A DNA stretch of 43,973 nucleotides from Chloroflexota bacterium (GTDB lineage Bacteria; Chloroflexota; Anaerolineae; Anaerolineales; Anaerolineaceae), in the NCBI GenBank assembly GCA_012799995.1, contig JAAZKE010000023.1:1-43973 (forward strand). The letters are read 5' to 3'. Numbering within the stretch: the first letter of the stretch is position 1; each line of letters opens with the position of its first letter. This document shows positions 37,802 to 43,973 of this stretch, piece after piece. The position numbers and the translations under genes were made by a program. The notes under the pieces are model-generated. The model was not told the DNA's origin. It saw only the letters and a list, made by a program, of their open reading frames with translations, and searched no databases.

Positions 37802-39460
37802 ATGGAGAAACCTGCAATGCAAACTAAAAGATTGTTGTATAAATTGTTGGAGACTGTCAGAGACTTTTTCAAAAAACCGCTGCTAACGATCATAATCCAA
37901 CTTGCGATCATTGCCTTCATAATCTGGTATACCGTTCGCCAGATAGCTGCTTTCCCTCTCAGTATTTTGATTTTGCTGCTATGGATTGTTACGGTTCTTT
38001 ACAGCCTGATAGCTGAATTCAGACATTCGCATACCAAAATGTCGTTATGGCTGAAGAAGAATCTCTATTCTTCATTGTTTAACAGTTGTCTGACACTGGT
38101 TATTTTCATCAGTCTGCCATCGATTCTCTATAGCATTATTGACTACGCCATTCTGCGCGCGACCTTCAGCCCCAGTCTGACGGCGCCTGGGGTTCGTCCG
38201 CCTAATGTGAGCGCTTCCTGGGGAGTAATTCCCGGAGCCTGGAAATTACTGGCGACCGGGACGTTGGAGCCGGTTCACCTTCCCCGTGTCTGGATAGCCT
38301 TCTTTTGGATGATGATTCTCGCGATTTTGACATATATCACCCTGCGGATTGTCCAGAAGAAGAAAAACCCAACCCTGCGAAAAACTATCACCAGCTTGTG
38401 GCTGATAACACCACTGGTGTTGTTTGTGCTGTTGGTAGGAATTGCGAAACCTGCCCAGCTGGTTGACATCGCCAGCTTAATCAAAGGGACGATGGTTGTG
38501 GTTGGCTTGGCATTAATAATGATGTGGCAAAAAGTCATTCCACTATCAATAAAAAATATCATAATTGCCATTTTGATCTGGCCTGTATTTAGTGTGTTGT
38601 GGGGTTTCCTTGGTCAAAGTGGCTTATTCCCACCAATTAACCCTGAAAAATGGGGTGGGTTGCTCTTGACGACCATCATTACCATCTTTGCCAGCGTGAT
38701 TTCATTCCCGATTGGCGTGGCACTGGCATTTGGGCGGAAAAGCCAGTTGCGCGGAATCCCTGACTGGTTCCTGTGGATTCTAACGGTAGTGATTGTGATT
38801 TGGGGCCTGGCGACCAGTACACCTGCGATGTTAAGTTCAGCTCGCAATACCTTGGAAAAACTGATGGCATTCTGGCCTTTGTTAATCATTCTTATCACTT
38901 ATCTGTTTATTAAAATCTTCAAAGGGAATGTGATCGCAGCCTCCAGCACTGTTTTTATTGAAGTGATTAGAGGGGTGCCGCTGATTACGATCCTGTTTCT
39001 TGCAATTGTGATGGCGCCGCTTTTTGTTCCGGAAGGCGTTCAGCTCAAAAACACCTGGTCAGTGTTAATCGGGTACACGTTGTTTAACTCGGTGTATCTG
39101 GCAGAAGTGCTGCGGGGTGGGCTAAATGCGATCCCACAGGGGCAATATGAGGCTGCGGACGCAATTGGATTGAACACAATTCAAAAGATATGGTTTGTGA
39201 TTTTACCGCAGGCAGTTCAGATGGTAATTCCAGCTTTGGTGAATTTGTTTGTGGGACTGTTCAAATCGACTTCGATTGTCGGTATTGTGGGGCTGTTTGA
39301 CCTGATGGGAATTGTTTCGAGTGTTACTGGCAACCCTGCCTGGCAGGGATTAAGAACAGAATTGTACATTTTCGCAGCTCTGATTTACTTTTTGGGCAGT
39401 TATGTGCTTTCTTCGTACAGTCAACGGATTGAGCGGAAAAATCTGATTAAGAAACGCTGA
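37802..39460 (+). CDS. aapM: Amino acid ABC transporter permease AapM, enlarged
   Basis: 552 residues from ATG 37802, directly after the aapQ stop; ATG 37817 (residue 6) also has a GGAG upstream. Typical AapM/BztC is about 380-430. The conserved permease core begins near residue 284 (WGGLLLTTIITIFASVISFPIG) and includes FIEVIRGVPLITILF and the EAA loop AIPQGQYEAADAIGLNTIQK. Before it lie about seven hydrophobic segments. Within the core, two additional helices (about 322-340 and 356-372) separate GRKS from FIEVIRG, which are close together in usual homologues. Confidence 0.88.
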   Translation: MEKPAMQTKRLLYKLLETVRDFFKKPLLTIIIQLAIIAFIIWYTVRQIAAFPLSILILLLWIVTVLYSLIAEFRHSHTKMSLWLKKNLYSSLFNSCLTLVIFISLPSILYSIIDYAILRATFSPSLTAPGVRPPNVSASWGVIPGAWKLLATGTLEPVHLPRVWIAFFWMMILAILTYITLRIVQKKKNPTLRKTITSLWLITPLVLFVLLVGIAKPAQLVDIASLIKGTMVVVGLALIMMWQKVIPLSIKNIIIAILIWPVFSVLWGFLGQSGLFPPINPEKWGGLLLTTIITIFASVISFPIGVALAFGRKSQLRGIPDWFLWILTVVIVIWGLATSTPAMLSSARNTLEKLMAFWPLLIILITYLFIKIFKGNVIAASSTVFIEVIRGVPLITILFLAIVMAPLFVPEGVQLKNTWSVLIGYTLFNSVYLAEVLRGGLNAIPQGQYEAADAIGLNTIQKIWFVILPQAVQMVIPALVNLFVGLFKSTSIVGIVGLFDLMGIVSSVTGNPAWQGLRTELYIFAALIYFLGSYVLSSYSQRIERKNLIKKR

Positions 39461-39470
39461 TTGGAGTAGT

Positions 39471-40226
39471 ATGAATATGGAAGAAAAACAAGAAAACAAC
39501 TTTATCGTCTCCTGTCGAAACGTCCACAAGTGGTATGGAAATTTTGAAGCACTCAAAGGCGTGGACTTGGATGTTAAAGCCGGCGAAGTGATCGTGATTA
39601 TCGGACCATCCGGCTCAGGAAAATCGACATTGATTCGCTGTCTGAACCACCTGGAACAGCATGAAGAAGGGACGATCATCATTGACGGAATCGAACTGAC
39701 CCACGATATTCGAAATATTCAGGAAATCCGCAGCGAAATCGGAATTGTATTCCAGTCTTTCAATCTTTTTCCGCATATGACTGTGATGGATAATTTGACG
39801 TTGGCACCAATCAATGTGCGTCGATGGACACGAGAAGAATCGGAGCGGATTGCGGAGAGTTGGTTGCGCCGGGTTGGAATTTACGATCAGGCTGCCAAAT
39901 ATCCCGGGCAACTTTCCGGTGGACAACAACAGCGGGTCGCGATTGCAAGGGCTCTCACAATGCAGCCGAAAATTTTGTTGTTCGATGAACCGACTTCCGC
40001 GCTTGATCCGGAGATGATCAAAGAGGTTCTGGATGTGATGAAAGACCTGGCGACAGCAGGCTACACGATCCTGGCTGTAACTCATGAGATGAGTTTCGCA
40101 CGTGAGGTGGCGGATCGGATTATTTTTATTGAAGCAGGCAAAATCGTAGAACAGAACTCACCTGCTCAGTTCTTCAACAATCCACAACACGAACGGACTC
40201 GTCACTTTCTTTCGCAGATCTTGTGA
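39471..40226 (+). CDS. aapP: Amino acid ABC transporter ATPase (AapP/GlnQ type)
   Basis: 251 residues. Walker A is GPSGSGKST, the signature LSGGQQQRVAIARAL, Walker B ILLFDEPTSALD and the switch His lies in AVTHEMSFAREVADR. It energises AapQM import of amino acids. GGAG precedes ATG 39471, 10 bases after aapM. It is the last gene of the transporter block. No terminator is evident before the aro genes, so read-through is possible. Confidence 0.96.
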   Translation: MNMEEKQENNFIVSCRNVHKWYGNFEALKGVDLDVKAGEVIVIIGPSGSGKSTLIRCLNHLEQHEEGTIIIDGIELTHDIRNIQEIRSEIGIVFQSFNLFPHMTVMDNLTLAPINVRRWTREESERIAESWLRRVGIYDQAAKYPGQLSGGQQQRVAIARALTMQPKILLFDEPTSALDPEMIKEVLDVMKDLATAGYTILAVTHEMSFAREVADRIIFIEAGKIVEQNSPAQFFNNPQHERTRHFLSQIL

Positions 40227-40327
40227 TTTTCTGAAAAAATTAAGCGGATATTGGGGAACCTGGAAGTATTATTGGTTGGCTGAAAAGTATCCATCTTCAT
40301 GTTCATATCAGTATCGTCTGCGATAAT

Positions 40328-40657
40328 ATGAATTTGGGCTTGATCGGGGATCGCTCTTCAGTTGATATCGATTTGATTCATGCGCTTGATATCGTTGCGG
40401 ATGTTAAGCGGACGCAGGAGTCTTATAAAAATACCGATCGGAAATTTCATCCCGACGATACGGTCATTGTGTTGAATGGTGGAATCAAGATTGGCGCCAA
40501 GCTGGAAAGCCGTCCGATCCCCGGGGAAGATTTCCGGTTCAGTTTTTATTTTGACTTTGATGCTTCGGTTTACTCACCAGATGTAATCTCGCTGCTAAGC
40601 GACTTGGAGGTGGGTACTGAAAACTTTACCTTCTTGGGTGCATATCGCGAGGTGTAG
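40328..40657 (+). CDS. Small protein with a partial ACT-like C-terminus
   Basis: 109 residues from ATG 40328, with no visible ribosome binding site. The frame is open back to a stop at 40241-40243, so the true start is uncertain. Residues about 58-107 (GAKLESRPIPGEDFRFSFYF, DVISLLSDLE, FTFLGAY) resemble the second half of the regulatory ACT domain of prephenate dehydratase (IESRPI...FYVDFEG...LGSY). The first half of an ACT domain and the dehydratase domain are not recognisable. It ends one base before aroE-aroK, so it may be a phenylalanine-responsive partner or a relic. Confidence 0.55.
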   Translation: MNLGLIGDRSSVDIDLIHALDIVADVKRTQESYKNTDRKFHPDDTVIVLNGGIKIGAKLESRPIPGEDFRFSFYFDFDASVYSPDVISLLSDLEVGTENFTFLGAYREV

Positions 40658-40658
40658 A

Positions 40659-41897
40659 ATGGGATATGGTTTAATAGGCGAATATCTTTCGCATAGTTTT
40701 TCTCCTGAGATTCACCGGGAATTAACTGACGGTGCTTATAACTATCATCTGATTGAATTGACTCCTTCGCAACTGGAACCGTTTCTGGCAGAGAAATCAT
40801 TTGATGGGATCAATGTTACTAACCCGTATAAGCAGAAGGTCATTCCATACCTGGATGAAATTACCCCGGAGGCCATTAAAATCGGGGCAGTCAACACAAT
40901 CGTTCGGAGAGGGGACAGGCTGATTGGCTACAACACCGACTACTTTGGTTTTCGATACTTACTGAATCGACTTGATGAACCAATCCGGGGAGCAAGGATA
41001 CAGATCCTTGGCAACGGTGCCACCAGTAAAACCGTAGCCGCGGTTTGCAGTGATCTTGGAGCCAGTTCAATTGTCAAGGTTTCGCGCAGGGAATCGCCGA
41101 CTTTTGATGAACTCGAGCAGGTCAAAGATGCGCAAGTAATCATCAATGCTACACCGGTGGGAATGTATCCGAAGCTGGATCAAACGCTGATCCAGCCAGG
41201 CGCTTTCTCAGACTGTCGGATCGTGGTGGATGTGATTTATAACCCGCTGGCAACACAGCTCATACAGAATGCCAAAGCCGCTGGGATACGAGCCAGTAAC
41301 GGGCTACCGATGTTGGTAGCTCAGGCGAAAGTTGCAGCGGAAATCTTTTTAGGACAGGACATTCCGCAACAGGCGCTGGAAAAAACGCTTCAAACCATTG
41401 ACTCAAGATTTCGCAATGTGGTGCTGATTGGGATGCCTGGTAGCGGGAAATCTACCGTCGGCAAATTGGTTGCCGAACGGTTGAAGAAGCCATTTGTGGA
41501 TATTGATGAAGAGATTTGTCAGACAGTAGGAATGAGTATCCCTGAGTATTTCGAAAAAAAGGGTGAACCGGCCTTCCGGTCAATTGAGCGCGAGCTTACG
41601 GCGAAGTTTGGAGGGATGAATGGGCAGGTGATCTCAAGCGGAGGCGGCAGTGTGATGGATGAAGTCAATCGGCGATCCTTCCGTTACAATGGAATCATCG
41701 TCTATCTGGAACGTGATTTGGGCAGCTTGCCGCATCATGGGCGTCCTGTGTCACAGAGAGCAGGTTCGCTTGAGCAATTATTCGGGGAGCGGCATCCTGT
41801 CTATCAGGCGCTGGCAGATCTGGTTATTGATAACAACGGTCCGCTGACACAGACAGTTGACAGGATAGTAGACAGTCTTGGAGGAAGAAACATATGA
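40659..41897 (+). CDS. Fused shikimate dehydrogenase - shikimate kinase (AroE-AroK)
   Basis: 412 residues from ATG 40659, one base after the previous stop with GAGGTG upstream. Residues 1 to about 245 are AroE: SHSFSPEIH (11-19), NVTNPYK with catalytic K58, YNTD with D94, and the NADP loop GNGATSK. Residues about 252-412 are AroK: P-loop GMPGSGKST (258-266), DID (281-283), R307 and GGG (328-330). It would reduce 3-dehydroshikimate and then phosphorylate shikimate, two consecutive steps. The stop overlaps the aroQ start (ATGA). Confidence 0.93.
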   Translation: MGYGLIGEYLSHSFSPEIHRELTDGAYNYHLIELTPSQLEPFLAEKSFDGINVTNPYKQKVIPYLDEITPEAIKIGAVNTIVRRGDRLIGYNTDYFGFRYLLNRLDEPIRGARIQILGNGATSKTVAAVCSDLGASSIVKVSRRESPTFDELEQVKDAQVIINATPVGMYPKLDQTLIQPGAFSDCRIVVDVIYNPLATQLIQNAKAAGIRASNGLPMLVAQAKVAAEIFLGQDIPQQALEKTLQTIDSRFRNVVLIGMPGSGKSTVGKLVAERLKKPFVDIDEEICQTVGMSIPEYFEKKGEPAFRSIERELTAKFGGMNGQVISSGGGSVMDEVNRRSFRYNGIIVYLERDLGSLPHHGRPVSQRAGSLEQLFGERHPVYQALADLVIDNNGPLTQTVDRIVDSLGGRNI

Positions 41898-42343
41898 AAA
41901 TACTGGTAATTAATGGACCGAACATCAATATGCTGGGGATTCGTGAGCCCGAAGTGTATGGCAAAACGACTTATCAGGAGCTCATCCGGATCATAGAACA
42001 GGCTGCGGAAGAGTTGGGTGTTGAAGTGACTTGTTTTCAATCCAACAGCCAGGGTGCGATTGTTGATGCTGTCCAGGCGGCGTATGGGGTCTATAATGGC
42101 ATTGTGATCAATCCCGCTGGATACACCACCAATGGCATTGCGATTATGGATGCGATGAAATCTGTGAATATCCCGGCGGTGGAAGTTCATATTACTGATA
42201 TCTCTAAACGGGAAGAATTCCGCCGTAATTCAATTATCAAACTGGCGTGCTTTGATGCCGTGGTCGGCGAGGGAATCTCTGGATATGCAAAAGCGCTCGC
42301 GATTCTTAAAAACCACCTTGAAAATGGCTCAAAAGAGTCTTAA
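41894..42343 (+). CDS. aroQ: Type II 3-dehydroquinate dehydratase (divergent AroQ)
   Basis: 149 residues with the AroQ start INGPNINMLGIREPEVYG (N10/N12, R17 and catalytic Y22 present) and a total length normal for the family. H99 in AVEVHITDIS matches the conserved active-site His. Other usual residues differ. The typical THTSVA motif reads TTNGIA (T79 in place of the His), QSNHEGELID reads QSNSQGAIVD, and NxHxREEFR reads DISKREEFR. It converts dehydroquinate to dehydroshikimate and is translationally coupled to aroE-aroK. Confidence 0.85.
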   Translation: MKILVINGPNINMLGIREPEVYGKTTYQELIRIIEQAAEELGVEVTCFQSNSQGAIVDAVQAAYGVYNGIVINPAGYTTNGIAIMDAMKSVNIPAVEVHITDISKREEFRRNSIIKLACFDAVVGEGISGYAKALAILKNHLENGSKES

Positions 42344-42369
42344 GATTAGTTAATCAGGAGGCAGGGATT

Positions 42370-42678
42370 ATGTTTCAACATATTGTTCTTTGGAAATTTA
42401 AAGAATATGCCAATGAAAAAAGCAAAGAAGAGAATATCCAGATATGTCGGGATAACCTGTATGCTTTGAGAGAGAAAATCCCCCAGATCCGCCACATGGA
42501 AGTTGGGGCAGATCAATTACACACAGCCGCGTCTTACGATATGATCCTGATTTCAGGCTTTGATTCGCAGGAAGATTATTTCATCTATCGCGATCATCCC
42601 GATCATATTGCTGCGGGGAAGTACCTTTCATCCTGTGTCACTGATCGAGTTTGCATCGACTATGAGGTTGGGGATTAA
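42370..42678 (+). CDS. Dabb (stress-responsive A/B barrel) domain protein
   Basis: 102 residues matching the Dabb ferredoxin-like dimeric barrel: MFQHIVLWKFKE at the start, IRHMEVGADQL and MILISGFDSQEDYFIYRDHPDH near the C-terminus. Members are small dimeric proteins of mostly unknown role. A strong AGGAGG site precedes the ATG, 26 bases after aroQ. Its stop overlaps the converging thioesterase gene by 4 bases. Confidence 0.88.
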   Translation: MFQHIVLWKFKEYANEKSKEENIQICRDNLYALREKIPQIRHMEVGADQLHTAASYDMILISGFDSQEDYFIYRDHPDHIAAGKYLSSCVTDRVCIDYEVGD

Positions 42679-43106
42679 TCCGATTTTGGGCGAAGCCAGC
42701 TAAGCAGGCTGTTGTAAACTTCTGGGAATTCCTTTTGCAGCCGGATTGGTTTGCGCTCGCGGGACATCAGGCAATGCCGGGTAGTTCCGATTGCGCATAG
42801 CCGATTGTCGGCAGCGTTCAATACTTCATACTCGACGGTCATTTTGTATCCGTTGAATTCGGTAATGCGTTTGGTGATGACAACTTCTTCGCCATAAGTG
42901 ATCGGAACTTTATATTCACAGTACGAGGAGATGACCGCTGCAAAAATTCCCATCTCCTCAAGTTTATGGTAGGGAAGCCCGATCTGTTCCATAAAATCGG
43001 TGCGGGCTTCTTCGAACCATTTGAAGTAGTTGGAATTATGAATAATCCCCATTTGGTCGGTTTCATAATAGTGCGTTTTTCTTCTGTAAGGGGTGATGGT
43101 TTCCAT
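42675..43106 (-). CDS. YbgC/4-hydroxybenzoyl-CoA-type thioesterase
   Basis: 143-residue hot-dog protein. The catalytic region YYETDQMGIIHNSNYFKWFE has D17 and H23 at the positions typical of YbgC-like acyl-CoA thioesterases. It hydrolyses an acyl-CoA of unknown chain. It follows the HD-domain gene by 12 bases in the same direction. A second copy lies on the other side of that gene. Confidence 0.9.
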   Translation of the reverse strand: METITPYRRKTHYYETDQMGIIHNSNYFKWFEEARTDFMEQIGLPYHKLEEMGIFAAVISSYCEYKVPITYGEEVVITKRITEFNGYKMTVEYEVLNAADNRLCAIGTTRHCLMSRERKPIRLQKEFPEVYNSLLSWLRPKSD

Positions 43107-43118
43107 TGGGATTCGCTT

Positions 43119-43745
43119 TCAGGGGAGCAGCGATGATTCGCCTATTCCCAGAAGATGAAAATAAATATTAGAGCCACATTTCTTATCGAAATAGCTATTC
43201 AACTCAAAAGTTCTGTTCCAGCGTTTTAAGGTAGTTGGCCCAACACCGTAACGACGGCCGACATCCACCATTCTGATTTCAATCACACATAATCCGATAG
43301 ACCTCGCCAGGCTGTCACAAAGCTGGATCAACAGATCATAATCATCATATTCGGTTTGATCGATAAAATCAGCAATGAATTGAACCTCTTCCGCTGAAAT
43401 GTCCCACATTGCAGATTTTGGATTTACCGGTTTTAACAGGTGCGTATGCGTCAGGCAGATGCGGGCGCAATCTGTCCAGCCATTTTCCATGCAGAACCGA
43501 TAGCCTTCGATCTGGTGACGTCCACGGACGATGCCAACATGGCGGCCGATATCGTGCAACAATCCGAGCACATATGCTTTTTCCGGATCCATGTCCCCGG
43601 CAGCAGCCGCAATTTGTTCAGCAGCGAAGGCCGCATAGCGCGAGTGATCAACCCAGTTGCCGGGATTGCCCGTAATCTTTTCTTCAAAAATGCGGATCGC
43701 TTCTTCCCGGGATGGATACCCCGAATGTGGAACAGCTGATTTCAC
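43119..43745 (-). CDS. HD-domain protein
   Basis: 208 residues from GTG 43745, with GGAG upstream. The HD phosphohydrolase core shows H34 (WVDHSRYAAF), H64-D65 (LLHDIGRH) and H77 (RGRHQIEG), the metal-binding pattern. The C-terminal 60 residues (VDVGRRYGVGPTTLKRWNRTF onward) are not recognised. It is probably a phosphohydrolase on a nucleotide or small phosphate ester. It is sandwiched between two thioesterase genes with gaps of 8 and 12 bases. Confidence 0.82.
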   Translation of the reverse strand: MKSAVPHSGYPSREEAIRIFEEKITGNPGNWVDHSRYAAFAAEQIAAAAGDMDPEKAYVLGLLHDIGRHVGIVRGRHQIEGYRFCMENGWTDCARICLTHTHLLKPVNPKSAMWDISAEEVQFIADFIDQTEYDDYDLLIQLCDSLARSIGLCVIEIRMVDVGRRYGVGPTTLKRWNRTFELNSYFDKKCGSNIYFHLLGIGESSLLP

Positions 43746-43753
43746 ATCCGTAC

Positions 43754-43973
43754 CTACTCCTCCGACTGGAAATTAAGCAGGTTATTATAATGGTTGTCAA
43801 TTTCAGGGAAATCTTTGCTCAATTTAATCGGTTTCCCCTCTCGGTCGACAATGGCGTAAACCACCTCGCCGGTTGTACAAAGCTTATGATCTGCCAGGCG
43901 GATTACCTCGAATTCAACCGTGCATTTGTAACTGTTATAGTGGGTCATTTTACTCTTGATCATCACTTCGTCA
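43754..43973 (-). CDS. YbgC-like thioesterase, C-terminal part (runs off the window)
   Basis: About 73 codons of an open frame that continues past the window end. The visible part (DEVMIKSKMTHYNSYKCTVEFEV and VDREGKPIKLSKDFPEI) aligns with the second half of the complete thioesterase at 42.7-43.1 kb, so this is a paralogue. The catalytic N-terminal half is outside the window. Confidence 0.8.
   Translation of the reverse strand, partial: DEVMIKSKMTHYNSYKCTVEFEVIRLADHKLCTTGEVVYAIVDREGKPIKLSKDFPEIDNHYNNLLNFQSEE

Overview
The window looks like a piece of a Chloroflexota chromosome, most likely an anaerobic Anaerolineae (Anaerolineaceae-like) bacterium. This is inference. The support is the membrane-anchored proteins with Thr/Pro-rich linkers (zinc-ribbon/LysM protein and TPR protein), the GroEL ending in a Pro-rich tail instead of Gly-Met repeats, HrcA/CIRCE control of groESL, and gene content typical of fermentative heterotrophs with many ABC importers. 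G+C is moderate (judged by eye, not computed). No rRNA, tRNA, CRISPR array, insertion sequence or prophage gene was recognised.

Layout. 1-6.4 kb: housekeeping and envelope genes (hemW, a zinc-ribbon/LysM membrane protein, der, lepB, a YgiT-like zinc-finger protein, a TPR protein). 6.5-11.8 kb: a complete BMP-family (nucleoside-type) ABC importer with its own promoter and terminators. 11.9-18.6 kb, mostly minus strand: cupin, ddl, and a molybdenum block (mogA, modC, modB, modA, MoeA-like protein) with a divergent IclR regulator. 18.7-25.4 kb: groEL/groES under a CIRCE element, trmD (apparently leaderless), tgt, a decayed sugar-permease fragment, a FlK-like thioesterase and pyrG.

25.7-33.7 kb is one co-directional block: a DauR/YheO-type regulator, an M55 D-aminopeptidase, a D-cysteine desulfhydrase/ACC-deaminase-family enzyme and a full dipeptide ABC importer. 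Together these read as a D-amino-acid-containing peptide uptake and breakdown operon. 34.0-40.2 kb is an Aap/Bzt-type amino-acid importer (aapJ, aapQ, aapM, aapP) with an alanine racemase gene inserted after aapJ. Its AapQ permease carries, in a predicted extracytoplasmic loop, a segment resembling lobe 2 of the transporter's own binding protein. That segment is the most unusual structure seen in the window. AapM also has extra membrane segments.

40.3-42.3 kb holds shikimate-pathway genes: a small protein resembling half of an ACT domain, a fused AroE-AroK and a divergent AroQ. The window ends with a Dabb-domain protein, then a minus-strand group of two YbgC-like thioesterases flanking an HD-domain protein; the outer thioesterase is cut by the window edge.

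D-alanine and D-amino-acid functions recur (ddl, alr, M55 peptidase, D-Cys desulfhydrase-like enzyme, DauR-like regulator). This may reflect scavenging of cell-wall fragments, but the substrates are inferred from families only.
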